Positions 16,725 to 26,577 of a DNA stretch of 46,809 nt are shown here, piece by piece. A program made the position numbers and the translations under genes. Origin of the DNA: Sporolactobacillus spathodeae (GTDB lineage Bacteria > Bacillota > Bacilli > Bacillales > Sporolactobacillaceae); NCBI RefSeq assembly GCF_016908935.1, contig NZ_JAFBEV010000023.1, forward strand, positions 1 to 46,809. The letters run 5' to 3'. The notes beneath the pieces are model-generated. The model was not told where the DNA came from and searched no databases. It was given only the letters and a program-made list of their open reading frames with translations. Numbering within the stretch: the stretch's first letter is position 1; each line of letters begins with the position of its first letter.

Positions 16725-18110
16725 GTGAAAAGAATCGATCATCCAATCATGACTCGAGTTAGTCAGCAAGCGAGGAAAAACAGTCGGTTAGGTCAGGAGG
16801 CAAGTATTCGCTGGTGGCAACTGGCATTGATAGGCATCAGTTCCGTGATCGGCGCTGGATTCTTTCTCGGTTCGAGTCTCTCGATTCATGCTGCTGGAGC
16901 CTCTGTGCTAATTGGTTACTTGATTTCCGGAATTACCGCACTGACCGTTTTTTCGTCATTGGCGGAAATGACAGTTAATGATCCGGAGCGTGGTTCATTT
17001 CGAACGTATGCCAAAAAAGCTTATGGCAGCGGGTTTGCTTTCGTTTTCGGATGGATTTACTGGTTCGCTGGGCTGCTGATCGTCTCTAGTGAGATTACCG
17101 CGCTTGCCACGTTTACCCGCTTCTGGTTCCCCCATGTACCGCTTTGGCTTTTGTGTATTCTTTTTGCAGCTGTTGGAACAGGGATTGTCCTCAGTGGCGT
17201 GAAAAATTTTGGAACCATTGAATCTTTTTTCGCCATCATCAAAACTTCAGCACTGATTGCTTTTCTTCTTTTTGCGTTGATTATTTTCTTGAAAGGCAGT
17301 AATTTACCACCAAGGCTACATAGCCCGTTTCAATCCGGTCTATTTCCAAACGGTTTTTTTGGATTATGGCAAAGCCTGATTGTCACATTGCTTTCTTTTG
17401 GTGGCATTGAAATTGTCGGGCTTACCGCTGATCGTTGCCGAACAGACAAGGAAGTACTTCAAGCTGGGTTTTCAATGATAGGCGTCTTATTGGCTATTTA
17501 TCTCTCGTCCCTGGCAGCGATACTTGCGCTCGCCAAATTCCCTCAGATTGATCCCAATCAAAGTCCTTTTGTCACAGCGCTTGCTATTGTCCGCGTGCCC
17601 TATATCGATAGCATGTTTAATCTGATTATTTTAACTGCGGCCTTCTCAACAATGCTTGGCGCGCTTTATTCAATGACAACGATTCTTGGGGCACTGGCTG
17701 ACGATGACGCAGCCCCCCGTTTCTTGAAGAATCACAAAAGCCAGCAAAAACGTTGCCTTGCCGTTACCTTTCTATTATTGATCGTACTGATCAGTAGTTC
17801 TTATTTTCTTCCAAAAACAGTCTATGAATACCTTGCAACAGCTGCTGGGACCATGCTGCTATTGAATTGGTTAAACATTCTCCTGTCGAATCTGAAAAAC
17901 CGAAAGAATTACCACGGGTTACATTGGCGGCTTAAATTCCAACCGTTTTTCGCATGTTTCGGGATACTCATCATTCTATTCAGCATCTGTGGCGCGCTAT
18001 TCAATGACCATCAGCGCGTCAGTGTGCTGCTTTCTGTGAGTATGCTTTCTGCCCTCTCTTTTATTTATTTGCTCAGAAAAAAAGCACACGGAAATAAAGA
18101 GCAAATCTAA
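16725..18110 (+). CDS. APC-superfamily amino-acid permease
   Basis: A membrane transporter of 461 residues with about twelve hydrophobic helices. The first helix carries the substrate-binding pattern GISSVIGAGFFLGSS of the APC superfamily, and ISGITALTVFSSLAEM follows as in amino-acid/H+ symporters; the amino acid carried is not predictable. I choose the GTG at 16725 because AAGGGA lies 9 nt before it. The next ATG, 16749, has no ribosome site, and the upstream open frame lacks homology-like sequence. No operon partner is seen; the R-M genes begin 265 nt later. Confidence 0.85.
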   Translation: MKRIDHPIMTRVSQQARKNSRLGQEASIRWWQLALIGISSVIGAGFFLGSSLSIHAAGASVLIGYLISGITALTVFSSLAEMTVNDPERGSFRTYAKKAYGSGFAFVFGWIYWFAGLLIVSSEITALATFTRFWFPHVPLWLLCILFAAVGTGIVLSGVKNFGTIESFFAIIKTSALIAFLLFALIIFLKGSNLPPRLHSPFQSGLFPNGFFGLWQSLIVTLLSFGGIEIVGLTADRCRTDKEVLQAGFSMIGVLLAIYLSSLAAILALAKFPQIDPNQSPFVTALAIVRVPYIDSMFNLIILTAAFSTMLGALYSMTTILGALADDDAAPRFLKNHKSQQKRCLAVTFLLLIVLISSSYFLPKTVYEYLATAAGTMLLLNWLNILLSNLKNRKNYHGLHWRLKFQPFFACFGILIILFSICGALFNDHQRVSVLLSVSMLSALSFIYLLRKKAHGNKEQI

Positions 18111-18328
18111 CAACTGTTTTTGGAAAACCGCTCAGTTCTTATTTGCAGAAAATAAGCTTTATTGCCCTCTTGCCACAGGCCGCTACCTCCTGGAGATTGG
18201 CGACGTGCTTCCGGCGATTGGATGTTCACTTTGTCTACAGGCCTCTTGAGCCATTCCCCTCATTTTTAGAAAAATGATTTTCTCGTGCCTGAGCAACATC
18301 CCCTATGTGTCGTCATGATCAGCCTATA

Positions 18329-18342
18329 CGAACGAACGTTTT
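18329..18342 (+). promoter_or_regulatory. LexA (SOS) box-like site upstream of the R-M genes
   Basis: CGAACGAACGTTTT matches the Bacillus LexA/DinR consensus CGAACRNRYGTTYG at 13 of 14 positions. It ends 33 nt before the methyltransferase start codon. A TACGAT at 18343-18348 could be a -10 overlapping the site. SOS control is inferred. Confidence 0.55.
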
Positions 18343-18375
18343 TACGATAGGATAGACAAGAGACCATCAAAAGGA

Positions 18376-19260
18376 ATGAAAAAGACTTTGACGAAGAATG
18401 AACGTGTCCAACCATTTTTGAAATGGGCTGGCGGCAAGCGGCAATTGCTTGCTAATCTCCGACAATTTTATCCCGCAACGTTTAAAAGATATTACGAGCC
18501 TTTTGTCGGTGCAGGCGCTGTGTTCATGGACATACAGCCGCAGCACTTGACCATTAATGATTTTAATAATGAACTGATTAATGCTTATCTCGTTATTCAG
18601 AATGATGTTGACCACCTGATTGCGCTCTTGAAAACACATGCGACCAATAATTCTAAAGAATACTTTTACAAAATTAGAGAGCTGGACCGCAACGGCACGA
18701 TTGATGAAATGGATCCTGCAGAACGGGCGGCAAGGCTTATCTATTTAAATAAAACTTGCTATAACGGGTTATACCGTGTCAATTCAAAAGGACAATTCAA
18801 TGTGCCCTTCGGCAACTACAAAAACCCCAATATTGTGAACGAGCCAATATTAAATGCGGTCAGTCTCTATTTGAATAAAAACAGAGAGACAATTGACATT
18901 CTAAACGGCGATTTCGAAGCAGCTTGCGCGCAAGCGAATGAGGGGGATTTTGTTTATTTCGATCCGCCTTATGCGCCGGTTGCGTCTATTAAACAATCCT
19001 TTGTCAGCTATACATTAAACGGTTTTGGTGAACAGGAGCAGAAGCGGCTTCGTGATTTATTTGTGCGTTTGGACAAGAAAGGATGCTTTGTCATGCTTTC
19101 CAACGCTGATGTGCCGCTCATCCGAGATTTGTACTGTGATTATGCGGACACCACCTATGTCGTTGGCGCCACGCGTGCGATTAATAGCAACAGCAGTGGC
19201 CGTGGAAAAGTTAATGAAGTGATTATTACCAATCGTTATCCCTATAAGGAGTTCACTTGA
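18376..19260 (+). CDS. DNA adenine-N6 methyltransferase, DpnII/Dam-like (D12 class)
   Basis: It methylates adenine in DNA and protects it from the adjoining nuclease. Of 294 residues, KWAGGKRQ is at 16-23 (with FVGAGAVF at 43-50 it forms the AdoMet site) and the catalytic DPPY is at 196-199; the order is that of alpha-class D12 enzymes. From memory the whole chain resembles M.DpnII closely, so GATC is the likely target (inference). The ATG at 18376 directly abuts AAAAGGA, too close for an ideal ribosome site; the TTG at 18388 is an alternative start. The stop overlaps the nuclease start (TGATG). Confidence 0.92.
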   Translation: MKKTLTKNERVQPFLKWAGGKRQLLANLRQFYPATFKRYYEPFVGAGAVFMDIQPQHLTINDFNNELINAYLVIQNDVDHLIALLKTHATNNSKEYFYKIRELDRNGTIDEMDPAERAARLIYLNKTCYNGLYRVNSKGQFNVPFGNYKNPNIVNEPILNAVSLYLNKNRETIDILNGDFEAACAQANEGDFVYFDPPYAPVASIKQSFVSYTLNGFGEQEQKRLRDLFVRLDKKGCFVMLSNADVPLIRDLYCDYADTTYVVGATRAINSNSSGRGKVNEVIITNRYPYKEFT

Positions 19261-20570
19261 TGACTGCCATTGATCATGCATGGATAAATCTTTTCAAACA
19301 ATTCTCGATCTTGAATCAGGTGAATCAAAATGGGTTATTTCAGATAACCGCTGCGCAAATTAATGCGAATCAAGGGCTTGAAAAACGTGTGGATGCTCGC
19401 TTAATGGCTAAATTTGATCATAAAAGCCAATTGCCAACGATTTTTCGCGAGCATGATCTGGCGATTCTCCCGATTTCCAGAGGGACATACTGCATTGGTC
19501 ATTTCAAAGCTTATGCCGACATCGCCTATGATGAATTGATTAAGCCAACGCCAAAAACTTTTCCTGAAACGATTGATTCGGTTAGCCCTTATGCCATTAC
19601 GAGCGAATCGGTTGCCTTAAATTTGGCTTATGCAAGCGGCATGGTCAATGATGTATTGCAAACAATTAAAGGGACGCCTTGTTTTCCCGCAATATCCGGT
19701 AGACTCGGCAGTCCCCTGATGCATTTTGTTATTAATGGAAGCAAAAAGAAGTATGCTGCTCAGCATTTAGCCGTTGCGCACAGCCAGATTGAAATCGACG
19801 CGTCCTATGAAAATAGAGAGCAAATCGGAATCTTCGAAGCCAAGCTTCATATTCCTAAAGATTTTCTCGTCCGGCAATTATACTATCCATATACTTTTTT
19901 CAAACAAATGAAGCTCCGTAAGAAAATTGTTCCGATCTATTTCACTTATGTTGCCAATATCTTCAGCTTTCACATTTTTGAATTTACTGATGACTTGAAT
20001 TATTCATCGATAAAAGAAGTCCGGCATATCGATTTTGCTTTTAAAAACACTCTAGATATAACACGCGCCGAGATCGAGCAAAAAATCAGAGAGACGCGTC
20101 CCCGACCAGAGCCGAAGGAAGTGCCTTTCCCTCAAGCGGACAACTTTTTACGCTGCCTGAATTTGATCAGTTTTTTATCAGAAGGTGAAAAAACGCGTGA
20201 AGACATTGCCGCGTTTTTCGGCTTTGATCCCCGTCAATCCGATTATTATTTCAACGCATTAAAATATCTCGGCTATGCCAATAAGGATGTAGCAGGCAAA
20301 AGAATTTTGACAGCTAAAGGCCAACAGATCAACAAGATAAAAGATTTAAAAAAAGGAAAGCTGATGATCATCGAAGATATTCTGCAACACAAAGTTTTTA
20401 AAACTGCTTTGATCAAAAGCTTAGAACAAGGTGAAGTTATCAGCAAAGAGCAAGCCAAATATTTAATTGTTCAAGATACCGGACTCTCGGTCGATTCAGA
20501 CACGCCAAACCGCAGAGCGTCGACTGTCAGAAGCTGGATAAATTGGATAGAAAACGTGATTACAATCTAA
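19260..20570 (+). CDS. Type II restriction endonuclease (PD-(D/E)XK type)
   Basis: A 436-residue protein translationally coupled to the methyltransferase (stop/start TGATG; AAGGAG 8 nt before the ATG at 19260). The sequence IEIDASYENREQIGIFEAK (residues about 177-195) supplies Asp180 and Glu193-Ala-Lys195, the PD-(D/E)XK catalytic pattern. An N-terminal helical part precedes it. Residues about 300-370 look like a winged helix (FLSEGEKTREDIAAFFGF to GKRILTAKG) that could read DNA. It is longer than R.DpnII-type enzymes, and its specificity is inferred only from the partner methylase. I do not assign a named family. Confidence 0.75.
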   Translation: MTAIDHAWINLFKQFSILNQVNQNGLFQITAAQINANQGLEKRVDARLMAKFDHKSQLPTIFREHDLAILPISRGTYCIGHFKAYADIAYDELIKPTPKTFPETIDSVSPYAITSESVALNLAYASGMVNDVLQTIKGTPCFPAISGRLGSPLMHFVINGSKKKYAAQHLAVAHSQIEIDASYENREQIGIFEAKLHIPKDFLVRQLYYPYTFFKQMKLRKKIVPIYFTYVANIFSFHIFEFTDDLNYSSIKEVRHIDFAFKNTLDITRAEIEQKIRETRPRPEPKEVPFPQADNFLRCLNLISFLSEGEKTREDIAAFFGFDPRQSDYYFNALKYLGYANKDVAGKRILTAKGQQINKIKDLKKGKLMIIEDILQHKVFKTALIKSLEQGEVISKEQAKYLIVQDTGLSVDSDTPNRRASTVRSWINWIENVITI

Positions 20571-20624
20571 GATTTTTCACTCGATAATCGCCTTTAAATC
20601 AACAACCGTTGTTTCCCTGACTGA

Positions 20625-21713
20625 TCAGTCAAAATCAAAGTGAAACGCGAAGTTGTCTTTATTTTTCTTGAAGGCATGCGTGCGTCCAACTTGCGGCGAG
20701 AACGTGCGGACGTAAACTTTGTCATGTTTCAGATCAAAACCGATAACACGAATATAACCCTGTCCACCTTTAAGCGATTGATAGTCTGAAAGCATCTGCA
20801 TCACCTGGCGATCAGGCTTGCCGTCCAAATTGTCATCAATCGCGTCAATCCGTCGCGCCGCGCCATAGCTATGCCCATTCATCACAATTTTCACATTCGG
20901 ATTCGGTCGAACAACGCGCTGAAAGATCCGCTCTCCCTGCAGGCTTCTTTGGCCGCTGCCGTTCAGATAGTCATGGACGTAGAGAATAGCTGTCCGATCG
21001 CCGTACAGCCGCAGCACTTGATTCATCCAACTGATTTCATCGCCGCTAATCCCCCATCCCATTGCCAGCATAATATATTTCTTACCATCAACATCAATCA
21101 GGTCGAAATGCCCCCGATTATTTTTATACGATCCACCGTACCATGGATTCCAAAGATAGCGCGGCTCACCGAAATATTGATAATAGGGCCGATAATTGGT
21201 CAAATAGCCGACGTCATGATTGCCTGTAATGACCCCGTAAGGTACGTGCGCCTGGTCAAGAATTGCCATCGCGCGATCTGCCGTTTTCCACTGGTAGGGT
21301 TGATCAAAATTGTTGACGATATCACCGAGATGAAAAATGTATTTCAAATTCAACGCCTGTTGATTTGCAACAAACCATTGATTCATTTTGCGGAATATAT
21401 CCGGATGCGATTTGCTATAAAATTGTGTGTCCGGCAAAACACCAAAGGTAAAATCGATCGAAGAAATGCCTTTAAAAAGTTTATGGCTGACTTTTTTCCC
21501 ATCCGGAAGATTGCCCAGTGTCACATCTGGCTTACGTAAGTAAACAGAATCTGGTGGCGCCTGGTGCCCTGCACTGGCAATTGCTTCTTGATGCGCAGAT
21601 CCTTTGCCCCCCCAACAAATCAAGGGGACGACGGCGAGAATGATTGCCGCAAGTGTCAGATAGAATACGCGTAATGGCTTACCCGTCATTTTATTTTTGA
21701 AATGGGGCATCAT
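20625..21713 (-). CDS. Membrane-anchored calcineurin-like metallophosphoesterase
   Basis: A 362-residue protein with an N-terminal hydrophobic anchor or signal (about 15-35), so the enzyme acts outside the membrane. The dimetal motifs appear in order: Asp95 in LPDTQ, GD at 130-131, GNHD at 164-167, His247, and GH at 280-281. The first motif lacks the usual D-x-H histidine (DTQ instead), as in several secreted members. The substrate is unknown. The first ATG, 21713, follows GGGAGG by about 11 nt. It is convergent with the R-M genes and divergent from the amidohydrolase. Confidence 0.85.
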   Translation of the reverse strand: MMPHFKNKMTGKPLRVFYLTLAAIILAVVPLICWGGKGSAHQEAIASAGHQAPPDSVYLRKPDVTLGNLPDGKKVSHKLFKGISSIDFTFGVLPDTQFYSKSHPDIFRKMNQWFVANQQALNLKYIFHLGDIVNNFDQPYQWKTADRAMAILDQAHVPYGVITGNHDVGYLTNYRPYYQYFGEPRYLWNPWYGGSYKNNRGHFDLIDVDGKKYIMLAMGWGISGDEISWMNQVLRLYGDRTAILYVHDYLNGSGQRSLQGERIFQRVVRPNPNVKIVMNGHSYGAARRIDAIDDNLDGKPDRQVMQMLSDYQSLKGGQGYIRVIGFDLKHDKVYVRTFSPQVGRTHAFKKNKDNFAFHFDFD

Positions 21714-21807
21714 CGCTATCCGGCCTCCCTGCCTCAGGCTGATCCATGCCGTTATTATGTCCCTTTTCTGCCATTTCTCTCATAACAGCAGGAAAAGAAG
21801 CAGGCAA

Positions 21808-21836
21808 TTGCCGACCCGGACAGAGTCGTGTATGCT
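21808..21836 (+). promoter_or_regulatory. Promoter of the M20 amidohydrolase
   Basis: TTGCCG (21808-21813), a 17-nt spacer and TATGCT (21831-21836) lie about 54 nt before the start codon. Confidence 0.5.
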
Positions 21837-21890
21837 TAAGCTATATTTTTTCCAAGAAGCGGTACAACCGGATCAAGGAGATGGCGAATC

Positions 21891-23048
21891 ATGATGCCCC
21901 ACTTATCGGACGAAAATGCGTTTGAAAAGAAATTGATCGATTGCCGGCGAAAGCTGCATGCAACGCCTGAACTTGCTTTTGAAGAGTATGAAACCACTCG
22001 CTTGATTAAAGAGCAGCTGTCCGGCGCGGCAGTCGAGCTGCTCGACTTCCCCCTGGAAACCGGCGTTCTAGCTGTGATTCGCGGCAAACATCCAGGCCCG
22101 GTGCTTGCGCTGCGGTCTGATATTGACGCGCTGCCAGTTCAGGAAGCGACTGGCCTTCCCTTTGCTTCAAAAATTCCCGGCAGAATGCACGCCTGTGGCC
22201 ATGATTTTCATATGACGGCGATACTCGGCGCCGCTCAGCTTCTCAATAGCCGCAAAGATCAATTGGCCGGTACGGTGAAAATTCTTTTTCAACCGGCAGA
22301 GGAGATCGGCCGCGGTGCGCAGCGTGTTCTAGAAAGCGGCGTACTGAGCGATGTTGCAGCGATTTTCAGCATGCATGACATGCCGAGCCTTCCGACAGGC
22401 ACAATTGGTATCAATGAAGGCGCGATGATGGCCGGTGTCGATCGGTTCATGATTGATATCGAAGGAATCGGTTCGCATGCGGCAAGCCCGGAAAAAGGTA
22501 GCGACGTCATTGTCACCGCATCGCAAATCGTTACCGCGTTGCAGTCGATTGTCAGCCGCAATTTGTCGCCGCTAGACAGTGCGGTCATCAGCATAACGCG
22601 CATTCAATCGGGAAACACTTGGAATGTCCTGCCGCAAAATGCCCAACTGGAAGGTACCGTGCGCACCTTTGATGAAAAAGTCAGCAGCGTGATCGCTGAA
22701 CGGATGGAGGCGGTTGTCACGCGTGTTGCCGCAGCGTTTGGTGTGAAGGCAGCGCTCAATTATATGAAAATTGGTCCGGCGCTGCGCAACGTGCCGCAGC
22801 TCGCCACCTGGTCGCAGGAGAGCGCGGAACGAAGCGGTTTAACGGTCGTTCAGCCCTCGCCTTCTTTCGCCGGTGAGGATTTTGCCGAATATCTGAAAAA
22901 AATTCCCGGCGCGTTCTTTTTTATGGGCGTTTCGGGAACTGCAGATTTGCATCATCCAGATATGACGATCGATGAAAAAGCAATCCTGCCGAGCAGCCAT
23001 TTCTTCGCGAATCTCGCTGAAGACATGTTGAAAAAAATAACGCGTTAA
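21891..23048 (+). CDS. M20D-family amidohydrolase (N-acyl amino acid hydrolase)
   Basis: A cytosolic zinc hydrolase of 385 residues of the family that removes acyl groups from amino acids or diaminopimelate (hippurate, IAA-amino acid or N-acetyl-DAP hydrolases). Metal ligands are visible in MHACGHDFHM (99-108), QPAEE and the later MHDMPSLPTG block; a C-terminal PSFAGEDFAEY supplies the last ligand region. The dimerisation domain lies between. The exact acyl substrate cannot be told. Two adjacent ATGs (21891, 21894) follow AAGGAG. It ends at a terminator shared with nspC. Confidence 0.88.
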   Translation: MMPHLSDENAFEKKLIDCRRKLHATPELAFEEYETTRLIKEQLSGAAVELLDFPLETGVLAVIRGKHPGPVLALRSDIDALPVQEATGLPFASKIPGRMHACGHDFHMTAILGAAQLLNSRKDQLAGTVKILFQPAEEIGRGAQRVLESGVLSDVAAIFSMHDMPSLPTGTIGINEGAMMAGVDRFMIDIEGIGSHAASPEKGSDVIVTASQIVTALQSIVSRNLSPLDSAVISITRIQSGNTWNVLPQNAQLEGTVRTFDEKVSSVIAERMEAVVTRVAAAFGVKAALNYMKIGPALRNVPQLATWSQESAERSGLTVVQPSPSFAGEDFAEYLKKIPGAFFFMGVSGTADLHHPDMTIDEKAILPSSHFFANLAEDMLKKITR

Positions 23049-23064
23049 TTTTCGTATCACACAG

Positions 23065-23101
23065 AAAAAGCAGTCCACCAACTATCGGCGGACTGCTTTC
23101 T
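23065..23101. terminator. Bidirectional terminator between the amidohydrolase and nspC genes
   Basis: AAAGCAGTCCACC pairs with GGCGGACTGCTTT around a 7-nt loop with A and T runs on both sides, between two convergent genes. Confidence 0.85.
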
Positions 23102-23131
23102 TTATTATTCAAATGCTCGAACTTTGCCCTT

Positions 23132-24268
23132 TCAGGAGAGCCTTGTTTTGAAATTCTCATAGCCAAAGCGGCGAATGACGCACAGGCCTTCTGCCGCGTT
23201 ATAGCTCGCGATCGTCGGTAGCGGGATACCGTTAAACGTGTTGTTCTTAACCATCGAATAGATTGCCATATCACAGAAGACAAGCCGATCGCCGACTTGA
23301 AGCGGCTTCTTGAACGAATAATCCCCGGTCACATCGCCGGCGAGACAAGTCGGGCCGCCCAGTCGATACGTATACGCGTATTCGCCAGGTTCGCCGGCAC
23401 CGATAATTTTCGGCCGATACGGCATCTCAAGGACATCGGGCATATGGCAAGTCGCCGATGAATCGAGAATGGCCAGGTCCATGCCGTTATGCACAATATC
23501 GAGTACCGTTGAGACGAAATAACCGGCATTCAGCGCAACGGCTTCGCCGGGCTCCAGATACACCTCAAGCCCGTATCGTTCCTGCATCCGCGTGATGCAG
23601 CCGATCAGTGTGTCAATCGCGTAATCCGAGCGCGTGATGTGATGGCCGCCGCCGAAGTTGATCCACTTCATTTGCTTAAGATAGCGGCCAAATTTTTCTT
23701 CAACCGCCTCAAGTGTATGCGCGAGCGCGTCCGAATTCTGCTCACATAATGTGTGAAAATGAAGACCGTCAATCCCTTCCAAATCGTCCGTTTGGAAGTT
23801 GGCGGCTGTGACCCCCATTCGCGAATACGGGGCGCATGGATCGTAGAGCCCGGTCTCAACTTCTGAGTATTCAGGATTGACGCGGATCCCGCAGCTGATT
23901 TTTCTAGACGCTGCACGGACCCTGTCTTTATACTTATCCCATTGGCTAAATGAGTTAAAAACAATATGATCGGCGTAGCGCAGAATCTCGTCAAATTCTT
24001 CCTCGCGAAACGCTGGCGCATAGATATGCACCTCTTTGCCCATCTCTTCAGCGCCGAGCCGCGCCTCGAACAATGAGCTGGACGCGACGCCTGATAAGTA
24101 TTTGCCAATCAGCGGATAGAGCGCAAACATCGAAAACGCTTTTTGAGCCAGCAGAACCTTCGCGCCCGTGCGCGCCTCCACTTGCTGTAAAATTTCCAGA
24201 TTGCGTGTCAATAGTGCTTCATCAACAATATAACTTGGCGAGGGGGCTGCCTGAAAATCGATTGCCAT
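23132..24268 (-). CDS. nspC: Carboxynorspermidine/carboxyspermidine decarboxylase
   Basis: A PLP-dependent fold-III (alanine-racemase-type) decarboxylase of 378 residues that turns carboxy(nor)spermidine into (nor)spermidine. The PLP lysine is Lys43 in LLAQKAFSMF. The conserved FHTLCEQNSDAL and GGGHH (phosphate binding) motifs are present, as is DSSATCHMPD near the C-terminus. The ATG at 24268 follows AAGGAGG. It lies 11 nt downstream of the dehydrogenase that makes its substrate, the usual pair. Whether it handles carboxyspermidine, carboxynorspermidine or an agmatine derivative cannot be decided from sequence. Confidence 0.92.
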   Translation of the reverse strand: MAIDFQAAPSPSYIVDEALLTRNLEILQQVEARTGAKVLLAQKAFSMFALYPLIGKYLSGVASSSLFEARLGAEEMGKEVHIYAPAFREEEFDEILRYADHIVFNSFSQWDKYKDRVRAASRKISCGIRVNPEYSEVETGLYDPCAPYSRMGVTAANFQTDDLEGIDGLHFHTLCEQNSDALAHTLEAVEEKFGRYLKQMKWINFGGGHHITRSDYAIDTLIGCITRMQERYGLEVYLEPGEAVALNAGYFVSTVLDIVHNGMDLAILDSSATCHMPDVLEMPYRPKIIGAGEPGEYAYTYRLGGPTCLAGDVTGDYSFKKPLQVGDRLVFCDMAIYSMVKNNTFNGIPLPTIASYNAAEGLCVIRRFGYENFKTRLS

Positions 24269-24279
24269 AGACGGCCTCC

Positions 24280-25479
<1,200 letters not shown>

Positions 25480-25514
25480 GGCAGAGAGCCTCCTCTATAG
25501 CAAAAATGATACTG

Positions 25515-25544
25515 ATTTTACGCTTAACAACTTTATTTCGACAA
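25515..25544 (-). promoter_or_regulatory. Promoter of the dehydrogenase-nspC pair
   Basis: The minus strand has TTGTCG (25539-25544), an 18-nt spacer and TAAAAT (25515-25520), 36 nt upstream of the start codon, so this pair can be expressed apart from speD-speA-speE. Confidence 0.5.
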
Positions 25545-25721
25545 CTTTCGCTGCAAATCTACAGTCAGTGTACCGGAAAAAGAGCCCCGGTTCAAATAAA
25601 CACTGGCGATTCCGGTTCTTGCACGTAGCTATTGGACATTTTTGTAAAGATATTCTTTTTTCGGATAAAATCTAGCTGTTTGAAAAAAAATGCAGCGCAC
25701 AGACTCATTTTTTTAACGTCT

Positions 25722-26573
25722 TTACTCCACGTCTTCGAGCAGCTTCTTGACGTAATTCGGCAGGGCGAAGGCGCCCGTGTGGATGCTGCTATTGTAATAG
25801 CGCGTGTCAAAGCCAAGATCGGTCCAGCGCTGGCGATTGAAATCGGTGATTGGGTGCCAGCGTTTGGACGCGAAACCGAACAGCCAGTGTCCTGACGGGT
25901 AGGTCGGGATGTGTGCTTGGTAGACGCGGCTGATCGGGAACGATTCGACAATCCGTTTGTGCGCGCGCTGCATTGCGATCGCGTCCTTCGGATAGAACGG
26001 ACTTTCTTGTTGGTTAACCATCAAGCCTTCTGCCCGCAGCGCTTTGAAGCAATTCCCGTAAAACTCTTTCGTAAACAGGCCTTCGCCTGGGCCAAACGGA
26101 TCGGTTGAATCAACAATAATCAGATCATAAGCATTCTCACACGTGCGAACAAATTTCAATCCGTCCTCATAATGGATCGCCACACGCGGATCATCGAGCC
26201 GGCAAGCCGTTTGCGGCAAATACTTGCGGCAAACCGCGACCACCTGCGGATCAATTTCAACAAGATCGATATGTTCAACGCCCGGATAGCGGACCAATTC
26301 GCGGACCGCCCCGCCGTCACCACCGCCAATCACGAGAACCGTGCGGACATCCGGATGCACCATCATCGGCACGTGGACAATCATCTCGTGATAGATGAAT
26401 TCATCTTTTTCTGTCAACATCATATAACCGTCAAGTGTCAGAAAACGACCGAATTCTGGCGAGTCAAACACGTCAATTCGCTGAAAATCACTTTGTCCCG
26501 TATAGAGCTGGCGATCAACCTTAATTGAAAAATTGACATCATCCGTATGTTTTTCCGTAAACCAGAGCTCCAT
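25722..26573 (-). CDS. speE: Spermidine synthase (polyamine aminopropyltransferase)
   Basis: It transfers an aminopropyl group from decarboxylated AdoMet to putrescine (or agmatine). The 283-residue chain has an N-terminal beta domain with LDGYMMLTEKDEFIYHEM, the nucleotide motif GGGDGG at 83-88 and the catalytic VDSTDP block with Asp155. The start at 26573 is fixed by AAGGAG 7 nt upstream, inside the end of speA; the gap to the speA stop is 4 nt, so translation is probably coupled. It completes the speD-speA-speE run. Confidence 0.95.
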   Translation of the reverse strand: MELWFTEKHTDDVNFSIKVDRQLYTGQSDFQRIDVFDSPEFGRFLTLDGYMMLTEKDEFIYHEMIVHVPMMVHPDVRTVLVIGGGDGGAVRELVRYPGVEHIDLVEIDPQVVAVCRKYLPQTACRLDDPRVAIHYEDGLKFVRTCENAYDLIIVDSTDPFGPGEGLFTKEFYGNCFKALRAEGLMVNQQESPFYPKDAIAMQRAHKRIVESFPISRVYQAHIPTYPSGHWLFGFASKRWHPITDFNRQRWTDLGFDTRYYNSSIHTGAFALPNYVKKLLEDVE

Positions 26574-26577
26574 ATGA

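Noticed and set aside
18376-20570. R-M genes as part of a prophage or integrative element
   Set aside because: No integrase, phage structural gene or attachment repeat is seen on either side.
20590-20624. Small palindromes (AACAACCGTTGTT, TGACTGATCAGTCA) between the nuclease and phosphoesterase genes as a terminator
   Set aside because: Short stems with no T-run; the second overlaps a stop codon. No convincing terminator.
20871-21539. Open frame of 222 codons opposite the phosphoesterase gene
   Set aside because: It is antisense to a gene with all catalytic motifs and has no ribosome site or family sequence.
25480-25721. Riboswitch or leader peptide before the carboxyspermidine dehydrogenase gene
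   Set aside because: The gap holds a plausible promoter but no recognisable conserved leader structure; the GAACCGG repeats in it are too short to build on.
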